Source of the DNA: SHZL01 sp963784425
GTDB taxonomy: Bacteria > Pseudomonadota > Gammaproteobacteria > Xanthomonadales > SZUA-36
Assembly (NCBI GenBank): GCA_963784425.1
Contig: CAWARM010000011.1
Span: 806,001-870,000 of the forward strand
Length of the DNA stretch: 64,000 bases
Reading direction: 5' to 3'
In this document: positions 16,059-23,876 of the stretch, in pieces
Position numbering within the stretch: position 1 is the first letter of the stretch
Layout of the letters: the number at the start of each line of letters is the position of its first letter
Notes under the pieces: model-generated
Database searches by the model: none
Seen by the model: only the letters and a program-made list of their open reading frames with translations
Told to the model about the DNA's origin: nothing
Program-made: the position numbers and the translations under genes

Positions 16059-17679
16059 ATGGCCCGTAGCCTGGCCGTGGGTGTTGCCGTTCTGCTCGGT
16101 GGCTACCTGCTGCTGACCTCGACCGTCACCCTGCATGACGACACGATGTTTAAATTCGATGTCAAGCGCATCCTCGAGCTCTGCCTGTTTCCTTTGATTT
16201 TCGCCCCGGTGTTGTTCAATCAATCGTTGCGCACAGCTTTTCGGCAACAGTTAAAACGAATCCCTCGCTGGGTGGCGACCGTGCTGCTGGTGCTGCTGGT
16301 TACTGGGCATAGTGTCATCGTCTTACAACGCCACTTCGGGTATGGCTTTACTCTATTCCCTGGCCGAAGTCTCGCTGCTCAGCTTGTGCCTGGTAGCGGT
16401 GCTGGCCGTGGCGGCCTGCCGCCAGTCGGTTGGGACGGTGTTCGACCAGGTGGCGATCGCATTCATTGCCCTGGTGGGCCTGGCCGTTGGCGTGCAGGAG
16501 TTGACCGGTGTATTCGCCGCCCTGTCCGCCGGCATGGAATTCCATCCGCGTATCGCGCTGCTGCATTTTTCCTGGCCACGTTTTTACAACCAGGTGCAGA
16601 CCTGGTCGATGCCGGTCATCGCGGCCTTGCCCCTGGTCTTTCCAGGCAGGCCCCTGGCGAAGTTTTTCTGCGTCGCAGTGCTGATGTTGGAGTGGTACGT
16701 GGTAATCGCCACCGGCGCGCGGGGCACTATGGTCGGCTTGGCCGGCGCCCTACTGGCCGCCGCGGCTTTTCTTCCCGCGATCCGCAAAACGTTGATCCAA
16801 TACCAGCTGGCGGGACTGTTCGGCGCCGTGCTGATCTACGCATTGGTGGTGTTTAGCCATCAGCAGTTGCTCGACAATCAGCCCGCGGCCATTCTGGCAG
16901 GTTCGCATCCTGCCTCGTCCGCAGCCGAACCCGGTGAGTCCGCAGATCAAGCAGAAGATCGGTCCGCGGCCATCCAGGCCATGGGCGACAGCAGCGGAAG
17001 TTTCAACGAGCCACTGACCGGACAGCGTGTCTGGACCTCGTCGGGGCGCATCGCCATGTGGCGCGGCACATTTCAGGATGCGCGCACCCATCCGCTGCTC
17101 GGTATCGGCCCCATGAATTATGCCTGCACCGGCCCGCTTTACCGCGCCGGACACCCGCACAATTTTCCCCTGCAGTTCATGGACGAATGGGGCATTCCCG
17201 CAGTAATTTTGCTTTTGATCACCGCAGCGGCCCTGTTTTTCAGATTGGCAAGTGTCTTGCGCAAACCCGGCGCAGCCTTCGTGCGGAATGCACCACTGGC
17301 AGGCTACTTCGCCACCGCTATGTTGGCAGCCATGATCCTCGCCTGCCTGGATGGTGTAATGACCATGCCGGCCAGCCAGGTCACCGGGGTGCTGGTCTGC
17401 GGCTGCCTGCTGGGATTATTGCCCGGGCGGGTGGCAAAAAGTCAGAGCGGCAATACTGAGGGTGGCAACAGCCAGTCAACCATCAAGGCAGCAGCAGTGT
17501 TGACACTGGCCATCATCGCTGCCATTGCCTTCCTGGCTTTTGCGCGCCATGAAATCACAGTCGCTGAAGTGCGCTGGACGCAGACACCGGTGATGGATCG
17601 GGGAATACCGCGCTTGTGGCAAAACGGCAAGGTGTGCCGACTGTACCAGGAACAAGGAAATCCGGATTCCCAGCGTTAG
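16059..17679 (+). CDS. O-antigen-ligase-type pilin glycosyltransferase (frame break near 16340)
   Basis: Polytopic Wzy_C/O-antigen ligase family protein. Its position directly before pilA suggests a TfpO/PglL-type enzyme that moves a lipid-linked glycan to the pilin. Seen: many hydrophobic helices, an external loop with SGRIAMWRGTFQDA and LLGIGPMNYA, and the HPHNFPLQFMDEWG motif typical of these ligases. N-terminal codons (16059 to about 16340) are in one frame and the rest, to 17679, in another; dropping one base at 16338-16341 gives a continuous HFGMALLYSLAE. The large loop contains an Ala/Ser/Glu-rich insertion around residues 285-315. Its first 69 bp are duplicated at 13968. Confidence 0.75.
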
Positions 17680-17683
17680 TTTT

Positions 17684-17707
17684 TGACATAAATTGTCAGT
17701 TTGTGAC
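17684..17707 (+). promoter_or_regulatory. Possible PilR-binding repeats upstream of pilA
   Basis: TGACA, TGTCA and GTGAC occur at about 10-bp spacing (17684-17707), some 100-125 bp before the expected start site. In Pseudomonas aeruginosa PilR binds TGTC-type sites in this distance range. Inference by position and partial motif only. Confidence 0.35.
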
Positions 17708-17782
17708 GTTTTTTTTTCGCCAACGCGAGGTATCCGCAGAGCTTGATTTTACACATCGTTGTAATATAAAGAGATTGTTTTC

Positions 17783-17798
17783 TGGCATCTTATTTGCA
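17783..17798 (+). promoter_or_regulatory. Sigma-54 promoter of pilA
   Basis: TGGCAT, five bases, TTGCA gives a near-consensus -24/-12 element with GG and GC spaced correctly (17784-17785 and 17796-17797). The transcription start would be at about 17809, leaving a 5' leader of about 95 bases before pilA. It fits the pilS-pilR pair upstream. Confidence 0.82.
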
Positions 17799-17834
17799 TT
17801 ACAGCTATGCATCCCATATTTAAGGGACTAAACC

Positions 17835-17878
17835 GGCGGTTCTGGTTTGATGTGAACCGCGTATTTGATAGAACCGCC
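17835..17878 (+). promoter_or_regulatory. Two competing hairpins in the pilA leader
   Basis: GGCGGTTCT (17835-17843) can pair with AGAACCGCC (17870-17878), while its core GCGGTTC can instead pair with GAACCGC at 17854-17860. Both helices are perfect and mutually exclusive. They lie between the predicted start site and the AGGAGGG ribosome site at 17891, so they may stabilise the mRNA or tune translation. Confidence 0.5.
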
Positions 17879-17904
17879 ATTATTGTTACCAGGAGGGTAG
17901 ACTC

Positions 17905-18358
17905 GTGAAGAATATGAAATCCAAAGGTTTTACGTTGATCGAATTGATGATCGTTATTGCGATCATTGCCATTTTGCTGGCGTTGGCTCTGCCCGCCTAC
18001 CAGGACTACACCATTCGTGCAAAAGTGGGTGAAGCATTGTCCGTTGCTGCGGGCGCCAAGTTGGCCATTGCAGAAACCTGCCAAACCAACCCCAACACTA
18101 CACTTGCATTCGGCGCCGGCAGCACCACTGGCTACGACTTCGTCGCGGGCGGTACCACCAAGGATTTCGTTGCCAGCATGACAATTACGGGAGCCACCTG
18201 CGCCGCTCCAGCTTTCACCGTTACCACCAAGAATACGGGCGCAACTATAGCGACCAGTTCTACTAATGACTGGACAAGCCTTAAATGGTCAGCTGGGTTG
18301 GGATTGCTCCAAGTCCGCTGGTGAGGATCGCCATGTTCCTGCGACGTGCCGTTCATAA
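17905..18358 (+). CDS. pilA: Type IV major pilin PilA (frame break near 18284)
   Basis: Type IVa pilin. The start is GTG at 17905, seven bases after AGGAGGG; the ATG at 17914 is too far from it. The leader is MKNMKSKG, then FTLIELMIVIAIIAILL with Glu at mature position 5, the PilD cleavage and assembly signature. The uninterrupted frame closes at 18324 with an unlikely tail. One base over, the sequence reads NGQLGWDCSKSAGEDRHVPA, then TC, ending at 18358: the usual disulfide loop of type IV pilins. An indel in AAA at 18283-18285 is the likely cause. Corrected length is about 150 residues. A strong terminator follows. Confidence 0.9.
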
Positions 18359-18433
18359 GGATCTGTTCATAAGAATCTGATTGAGTTTAGATCTGATTGA
18401 ACTTACTTTTGGGATTCGCAAAAGTTAAGTAGA

Positions 18434-18464
18434 AAAACCCCCGCAGCTGCGGGGGTTTTTTTTG
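18434..18464 (+). terminator. Rho-independent terminator after pilA
   Basis: Perfect 18-base palindrome CCCCCGCAGCTGCGGGGG (18439-18456) followed by eight T residues, and preceded by five A residues. Strong, and probably separates pilA mRNA from pilB. Confidence 0.95.
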
Positions 18465-18535
18465 GACGCGAACTACCGCTTTACCGAATGAAATGCCGGT
18501 TACCAGTTTCCAACCGCAATGCGGTACCATGAAGG

Positions 18536-18564
18536 CTGATCGCACGCAAACGCGATCCTACGCG
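18536..18564. repeat. REP-like hairpin
   Basis: ATCGC-N8-GCGAT next to CCTACGCG resembles a single REP unit with the reverse GTAGG head, like those in the toxin-antitoxin island. One copy only. Confidence 0.45.
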
Positions 18565-18622
18565 ACGCCCGCTGGATTTCTGATTTTGAACAATAGCTTG
18601 CAGACATCAGGTGACAAATAGG

Positions 18623-18628
18623 TATAAT
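18623..18628 (+). promoter_or_regulatory. Probable -10 box for pilBCD
   Basis: TATAAT 31 bp upstream of the pilB ATG. The best -35 is TTGCAG at 18598-18603, 19 bp away. An AGGAG ribosome site follows at 18644-18648. Confidence 0.45.
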
Positions 18629-18659
18629 GACGCAATCGGGGAAAAGGAGTGACCCGTGA

Positions 18660-20375
18660 ATGAATACGGAGCTTAAGGTCACCAGCAAATTAAATGGCCT
18701 GGCCAGGCGCCTTGTTGAGGAGAATATTCTCAACGTGGCCCAGGCTGAGGACGCCTCTGTTCAGGCCGCCAAAAAAAATAAGACGCTGTTATCCTGGCTG
18801 ATTCATTCCAATGCTGCGGAACCGGCCCGGATTGCTGCTGCCGCAGCCAGCGAATTCGGCATTCCCCTGATCGACATACGAGCCTTTGATCTCAGCCAGG
18901 CCCCTCTCAGCCTGGTCAGTGAAGTCCTGATCGAAAAACATCAAGCTTTGCCGCTGCATCTGCGCGGCAACCAGCTGTTTATCGGCCTGAAGGACCCTAC
19001 CGACCATGCGGTGTTGGAGGAAATTGCCTTTAGCTCCGGTTTCCATGTTGAACCGATTCTGGTCGCATCAGATCAAATTGTGCCGGCGATACAGCGCGCC
19101 ATGGAAGCGACCAACCCGGTCTTTGATGATCTGGACGAGGAAGATGTCGGGCTGGAAAGCCTCGGATTACAGGCTGATATTGAACTCGCCGATGACGCCA
19201 GCGACCCTTCGGTTGATGAAACGCCGGTAGTCCGGTTTATCAACAAGGTTTTGCTGGATGCCATTCGTAAGGGCGCCTCAGACATCCACTTCGAACCGTA
19301 CGAGACAAAATACCGAATCAGGTATCGGCTTGACGGTGTTCTCAAGCCGGTAGCCAACCCGCCGATCCAGATGTCCAGGCGCTTGTCTTCCCGCTTAAAA
19401 GTTATGGCCGGGCTCGACATTGCTGAAAAGCGTGTTCCCCAGGACGGGCGCATCAAGCTCAACCTGTCGCGCAACAAGAGTATCGACTTCCGCGCCAGCA
19501 CCTGCCCCACCCTGTTTGGAGAAAAGGTGGTGCTGCGTATTCTGGACCAGGCCGCCACCAAGCTGGGCATCCAGCAACTGGGCTTTGAAGACAAGCAACG
19601 TGCGCTGTATGAACAGGCCGTGGCCAAGCCCTACGGCATGATCCTGGTCACCGGGCCTACCGGCAGCGGCAAGACCGTTACGCTTTATACTGCCCTGCAA
19701 TTGCTCAACGACGAAGGCCGCAACATTTCCACGGTTGAAGACCCGGTGGAAATTCGCGTGCCGGGCATTAACCAGGTGGCGCAAAACAGCAAGCAGGGCA
19801 TGACGTTTGCCCGCGCATTGCGCGCTTTCCTGCGGCAGGATCCGGACGTCATCATGGTCGGCGAAATTCGTGACCTCGAGACCGCCGAGATCGCCATCAA
19901 GGCGGCACAAACAGGTCACCTGGTGCTCTCAACTTTGCATACCAATGATGCGCCCCAGTCGATCACGCGACTGATGAACATGGGAGTGCCGTCGTACAAC
20001 ATCACCTCAGCGGTCAACCTCGTCATTGCCCAGCGCCTGGTGCGCACCCTGCACTCCTGCAAGCAAAAAGACGAAATGCCGCGGGAGGCCCTGTTGCAGG
20101 CTGGATTTAACATCGGTGAAGTGGATAATGTAAAATTGTACAAACCTGTTGGCTGCTCCGAATGCAATGAAGGCTACCGGGGACGCTCAGGCATTTTTGA
20201 GGTCATGCCGATTTCTGATTCCATTGCGCGCATGATCCTGGAAGAAGGCAATGCATTGAAGATTGCCGAACAAGCCCGCAAAGAAGGGATTGCGGACTTG
20301 CGCGAGTCCGCCCGGCAGAAAGTGGCGGCTGGCATTACGGACCTAATTGAAATCAACCGGGTAACCAAGGACTAG
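18660..20375 (+). CDS. pilB: Type IV pilus assembly ATPase PilB
   Basis: 571-residue cytoplasmic secretion ATPase that powers pilus extension. Seen: an N-terminal MshEN-like domain, Walker A GPTGSGKT (about 333-340), an Asp-box region with DIHFEPYETKYRIRYRLDG, Walker B DPDVIMVGEIRD, the His box TGHLVLSTLHTNDA, and C-terminal zinc cysteines (HSCK and CSEC). The start ATG at 18660 follows AGGAG at a good distance. pilC begins 3 bp after the stop. Confidence 0.96.
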   Translation: MNTELKVTSKLNGLARRLVEENILNVAQAEDASVQAAKKNKTLLSWLIHSNAAEPARIAAAAASEFGIPLIDIRAFDLSQAPLSLVSEVLIEKHQALPLHLRGNQLFIGLKDPTDHAVLEEIAFSSGFHVEPILVASDQIVPAIQRAMEATNPVFDDLDEEDVGLESLGLQADIELADDASDPSVDETPVVRFINKVLLDAIRKGASDIHFEPYETKYRIRYRLDGVLKPVANPPIQMSRRLSSRLKVMAGLDIAEKRVPQDGRIKLNLSRNKSIDFRASTCPTLFGEKVVLRILDQAATKLGIQQLGFEDKQRALYEQAVAKPYGMILVTGPTGSGKTVTLYTALQLLNDEGRNISTVEDPVEIRVPGINQVAQNSKQGMTFARALRAFLRQDPDVIMVGEIRDLETAEIAIKAAQTGHLVLSTLHTNDAPQSITRLMNMGVPSYNITSAVNLVIAQRLVRTLHSCKQKDEMPREALLQAGFNIGEVDNVKLYKPVGCSECNEGYRGRSGIFEVMPISDSIARMILEEGNALKIAEQARKEGIADLRESARQKVAAGITDLIEINRVTKD

Positions 20376-20378
20376 GTT

Positions 20379-21599
20379 ATGGCAACAGGAACTGCACAAC
20401 CCACAGTATTTCTCTGGCAAGGGCGTGACAAGCGTGGCGTCAAGCTAAAAGGACAGCAAATCGCAGTCAGCCCCAACCTGGTGCGTGCCGAGTTGCGCCG
20501 CCAGGGAATCAATCCCATTACCGTCAAGAAAAAGAGTAAGCCGCTGTTTGGCGGTGCGGGCAGTCGTATCGGGGCCAAGGATGTGGCGATCTTCAGCCGC
20601 CAGCTGGCGACCATGCTGAAATCCGGCGTACCTCTGGTTACTGCGTTTCAGATCATCGGCGGTGGCGTAAAGAATCCGCGCATGCGCACCGTGGTTGACA
20701 AAATCAGGGCTGAGGTCGAGGCGGGTGGCACCCTGCACGAGGCAATGGCGGAGTACCCGGTTCAATTTGATGAACTGTACGTCAACCTGGTAAAAGCCGG
20801 TGAAGGTGCCGGTGTGCTGGACACCATTCTCGATAGCATCGCGACGCATAAGGAACGTATAGAAAGCATCAAGGGCAAAATCAAGAAGGCGCTTTATTAC
20901 CCCGCAGCGGTTATCGCGGTGGCCATCATTGTGTCGTCCATCCTGCTGATTTACGTGGTGCCGCAATTTGAGAGTGTTTTTAAATCCTTTGGCGCGGACT
21001 TGCCGGCATTTACCAAAATGGTGGTCAATGCGTCCAAGTTCATGCAAGCCAGTGGTGTGTATGTGCTGGGAGGCCTGGTGGCGGTCATCATTGGCCTGGT
21101 CATGGCCAAAAACCGCTCCAAGCGCTTTGCCCACCTGATTGACCGGACCTCTCTCAAAATCCCGGTAATTGGCGAGATTTTGAAGCAGGCGGCGATAGCC
21201 CGCTTCTGCCGCACCCTGGCGATTACCTTTGCTGCAGGCGTGCCCCTGGTAGATGCGCTGAAAATTGTTGCCGGCGCCACCGGCAACCGCATTTACGATG
21301 AAGCAGCACTGCGCATCCGCAGCGATGTTTCTGTCGGTCACCAGTTGCAACTGGCCATGCAGCAAACCGACCTGTTTCCTCCCATGGTGGTGCAGATGGC
21401 TGCCATCGGTGAAGAAGCCGGCTCGCTGGATGGCATGCTGGTCAAAGTCGCTGAGGCCTACGAAGAAGAAGTGAGCAACGCGGTGGATGCGCTCAGCAGC
21501 CTGCTGGAGCCTGCGATTATCGTATTCGTCGGTATCGTGGTCGGCACCATGGTCATTGCCATGTACCTGCCCATATTCAAATTGGCGGCTGTTATATGA
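20379..21599 (+). CDS. pilC: Type IV pilus inner-membrane platform protein PilC
   Basis: 406-residue GspF-family protein. Seen: two repeated GspF domains (about 70-195 and 275-400) with FSRQLATMLKSGVPLV and FCRTLAITFAAGVPLV as equivalent helices, and three membrane helices, the last ending at the C-terminus. It anchors PilB to the growing pilus. It lies between pilB and pilD in the conserved order. Confidence 0.96.
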   Translation: MATGTAQPTVFLWQGRDKRGVKLKGQQIAVSPNLVRAELRRQGINPITVKKKSKPLFGGAGSRIGAKDVAIFSRQLATMLKSGVPLVTAFQIIGGGVKNPRMRTVVDKIRAEVEAGGTLHEAMAEYPVQFDELYVNLVKAGEGAGVLDTILDSIATHKERIESIKGKIKKALYYPAAVIAVAIIVSSILLIYVVPQFESVFKSFGADLPAFTKMVVNASKFMQASGVYVLGGLVAVIIGLVMAKNRSKRFAHLIDRTSLKIPVIGEILKQAAIARFCRTLAITFAAGVPLVDALKIVAGATGNRIYDEAALRIRSDVSVGHQLQLAMQQTDLFPPMVVQMAAIGEEAGSLDGMLVKVAEAYEEEVSNAVDALSSLLEPAIIVFVGIVVGTMVIAMYLPIFKLAAVI

Positions 21600-21620
21600 C
21601 CGGCGCCCATAGCCCGCGCA

Positions 21621-22486
21621 ATGCTTGATGTCATCTTTGCCAGCCCACCCCTCCTCTTTGGAGGGGTGTTCGTTCTGGGCGCCATAATCGGCAGTTTCCT
21701 CAACGTAGTGATCCTGCGCCTGCCACCCCTGCTGGAGCATGACTGGCATTGTCAGTGCCGCGAATTGCTGGCATTACCGGCAGGTGCGGATACGCGCCCG
21801 CCAGGCATTATTTTTGGCCGCTCCCACTGCCCCCATTGCGGTCATGGCATCAAAGCCCATGAGAACATTCCGCTGGTGAGTTTCCTGTTTCTGCGCGGAC
21901 GGTGTGCGGCATGCAAGGCCAGTATCTCATGGCGTTACCCGGCCATTGAGTTGCTCACAGCTGTCCTGTTTGTCGTGGCCTTATGGCATTTCGGGCCCAC
22001 CACCCAGGGCTTCTCAGCGCTGTTTCTGACTGCAGCTCTGATCACCCTGACGGGAATCGACGCTGATACGCAGCTGCTGCCCGACAACATGACTCTGCCC
22101 CTACTCTGGGCCGGCATCGTGGTCAACTACTTCGCGCTTTATACCGACCTGGCTTCCAGTGTTATGGGCGCCATTGCTGGCTACCTGATTCTTTGGTCCA
22201 TCTACCACCTGTTCCGTTTGCTCACCGGCAAGGAAGGCATGGGCTATGGCGATTTCAAACTACTGGCTGCCCTGGGCGCATGGATGGGGTGGCAATTTCT
22301 GCCCTTGATGGTCTTGATGTCATCAGTAGTTGGCGCGGCTTTTGGTTTGATCCTGATGGGCACCGGCCGTTTGCAACGCGACAAACCCATGCCGTTCGGG
22401 CCATTTATTGCGGCAGCCGGCTGGATTACCCTGATTTGGGGGAAAAAATCATGCAGTACTACACACGGTCCAGCGGGTTCGGTTAG
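21621..22486 (+). CDS. pilD: Prepilin peptidase PilD (C-terminal frame break)
   Basis: Aspartic peptidase and N-methyltransferase that processes PilA and other pseudopilins. Seen: a zinc-binding CPHC...CAAC pair in the N-terminal cytoplasmic loop, the catalytic Asp in GIDADTQLLPD and the GxGD motif as GYGDFKLLAALG, and about eight membrane helices. As written the frame continues to 22592 through a mobile repeat. One base over, it reads WGEKIMQYYTRSSGFG and stops at 22486, a more natural end. A missing G in the five-G run at 22438-22442 would explain it. Confidence 0.9.
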
Positions 22487-22494
22487 GGACAGGC

Positions 22495-22517
22495 GGGGTC
22501 AGAGTACTATTTCCTCC
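22495..22517. repeat. Single arm of the 74-bp palindromic element
   Basis: The 23-base outer arm (GGGGTCAGAGTACTATTTCC then TCC) occurs here without its partner arm, 13 bp before a complete copy. Confidence 0.8.
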
Positions 22518-22530
22518 TTCAAGAACGGCC

Positions 22531-22604
22531 GGGGTCAGAGTACTATTTCCTCCAACACCCATGTTTTCTGCACGGAACATCTGAGGAAATAGTACTCTGA
22601 CCCC
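22531..22604. repeat. 74-bp palindromic mobile element (MITE-like), copy 1
   Basis: Arms beginning GGGGTCAGAGTACTATTTCC (22531) and ending in its exact complement (to 22604) enclose about 30 bp. A second 74-bp copy is at 23795-23868. The arms match a motif I recall as widespread near REP-type or Y1 transposases; no transposase is present here. The element ends 13 bp before the coaE start. Confidence 0.85.
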
Positions 22605-22617
22605 TATACCCCCTTTC

Positions 22618-23250
22618 GTGGTCATCCTGACGGGTGGCATCGCTTCCGGCAAAACTGCAGTATCCAGCCGCTTTGAACACCTTGGCGTTCCGGTTATAGA
22701 CACCGACATCATTGCACGCGAAGTAGTACAGGCTGGAAGTCCTGCCCTGGCGGCAATCGTTCTTGAATTTGGCAAAGAAGTACTGGACAGCAAGGGCGAG
22801 CTGGACCGGGGCCGCATGCGCAACCGGATCTTCTCCGACCCAGCCAGCAAGCAAAAGCTGGAAGCCATACTTCACCCTGCCATTGGACAGGAAGTGCGAC
22901 GGCAGATCGACACCATTAAAGCTGACTACTGCCTTGTGGTCGTGCCCTTGTTGGCGGAGTCCTCCGGGCGTTACGAATGGTCAGACCGGGTGCTGGTGGT
23001 GGATGTTGATGCACAGACCCAGCTGCAACGTTTGATGGCGCGGGACAAGATCAGTAGCGAGCTGGCGTCCGCCATGCTCAATGCCCAGGCCAGCCGTCAG
23101 CAACGCCTGAACCTGGCTGATGATGTCATCGAAAACGCGGCTGATTTGGCAGCGCTTGATAAGGAAGTTGCATCGTTACACAAAAAGTATCGCAGGCTCG
23201 CAGGCCGGAACCTGTCAGCGCCACAGCCCTCAGGACCAGAAAGCCGATAG
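22618..23250 (+). CDS. coaE: Dephospho-CoA kinase
   Basis: Catalyses the last step of coenzyme A synthesis. 210 residues. Seen: P-loop GGIASGKT at about residues 6-13, DTDIIAREVV, and the LID/CoA region with RLMARDKISSELASAMLNAQ. The only start close to the P-loop is GTG at 22618 with no clear ribosome site; the in-frame stop just upstream lies within the mobile element, so the original start region was probably rewritten by the insertion. The gene follows pilD as in Xanthomonas and Pseudomonas. Its 3' end overlaps the convergent ThiE-like gene by 21 bp. Confidence 0.92.
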   Translation: MVILTGGIASGKTAVSSRFEHLGVPVIDTDIIAREVVQAGSPALAAIVLEFGKEVLDSKGELDRGRMRNRIFSDPASKQKLEAILHPAIGQEVRRQIDTIKADYCLVVVPLLAESSGRYEWSDRVLVVDVDAQTQLQRLMARDKISSELASAMLNAQASRQQRLNLADDVIENAADLAALDKEVASLHKKYRRLAGRNLSAPQPSGPESR

Positions 23251-23844
23251 TCCCGCGACTCCCTGTCCCCCGGCCGCGCGAATGGCCGGGATATCTCCCT
23301 CGGCAAGCCCGCCAAGCCCGTAAATGGGCAGGTTGACTTCGCTTGCCCATGAGGAAAATGTCTCCAGTCCCAATGGTTTGCTTTCGGGGTGGGACGTGGT
23401 GCGGTTAACCGGCGAAAGGCAGACCCAGTCCGCTCCGATCTTTTCGGCGTGACGGAGCTCTTCCAGGGAATGACAGGATGCCCCCAACAAGAAACGCTTC
23501 GCCAGGGGACGCTGCTTCTGCGACATCAGTTCCGCGGAACCAAGATGCACGCCCGCCAGGCCAAGTTCATCGACCCAGTGCGTTGGCCCATTCAGTATGA
23601 GTTTGCAATCGGTCTGGTGCGCGAGACCGGCCGCACGTGCAGCGATTTCGCGCAGTTGGGATGGTGCAATACCTTTCACCCGTAACTGCACCATGCGATA
23701 GCCGCAGTCCAGCCCGTGTTGAAACTTCCGCCACCAGTCAGCATCAACCGGACCCCCGGGTGTGATCGGGTAGACCGATGGCAGGACGACAACGGGGGTC
23801 AGAGTACTATTTCCTCCAATACCCATAATTTCTGCGCGGAGCAT
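23230..23844 (-). CDS. ThiE-like thiamine phosphate synthase domain (Nudix half missing)
   Basis: About 200 residues of TMP-synthase TIM barrel. Seen: HLGSAEL, GASCHSLEELRHAEKIGA, DWVCLSPVNRT with SHPES, and a GLGG...GGQGVAG phosphate loop. This matches the C-terminal half of the MutT/Nudix-ThiE fusion normally found near secA in Gammaproteobacteria, rather than stand-alone ThiE. The Nudix domain is absent: a 74-bp palindromic element lies where it should begin, then secA. In-frame ATG codons at 23844 and 23826 are inside the element, so the element may supply the start. It may be a decaying gene or a working truncated enzyme. Confidence 0.7.
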   Translation of the reverse strand: MLRAEIMGIGGNSTLTPVVVLPSVYPITPGGPVDADWWRKFQHGLDCGYRMVQLRVKGIAPSQLREIAARAAGLAHQTDCKLILNGPTHWVDELGLAGVHLGSAELMSQKQRPLAKRFLLGASCHSLEELRHAEKIGADWVCLSPVNRTTSHPESKPLGLETFSSWASEVNLPIYGLGGLAEGDIPAIRAAGGQGVAGLSAFWS

Positions 23845-23868
23845 TTGAGGAAATAGTACTCTGACCCC
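23795..23868. repeat. 74-bp palindromic mobile element, copy 2
   Basis: Same length and arms as 22531-22604; the arms are identical and the middle differs at about seven positions. It overlaps the 5' end of the ThiE-like gene and stops 8 bp before the secA stop codon. Confidence 0.85.
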
Positions 23869-23876
23869 TATTCGCC

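Larger units (their letters stand above)
18359..18659. other. pilA-pilB spacer (about 300 bp)
   Basis: No gene seen. It holds the pilA terminator, a REP-like hairpin at 18536-18564 and a likely -10 box for pilB at 18623. Confidence 0.6.
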
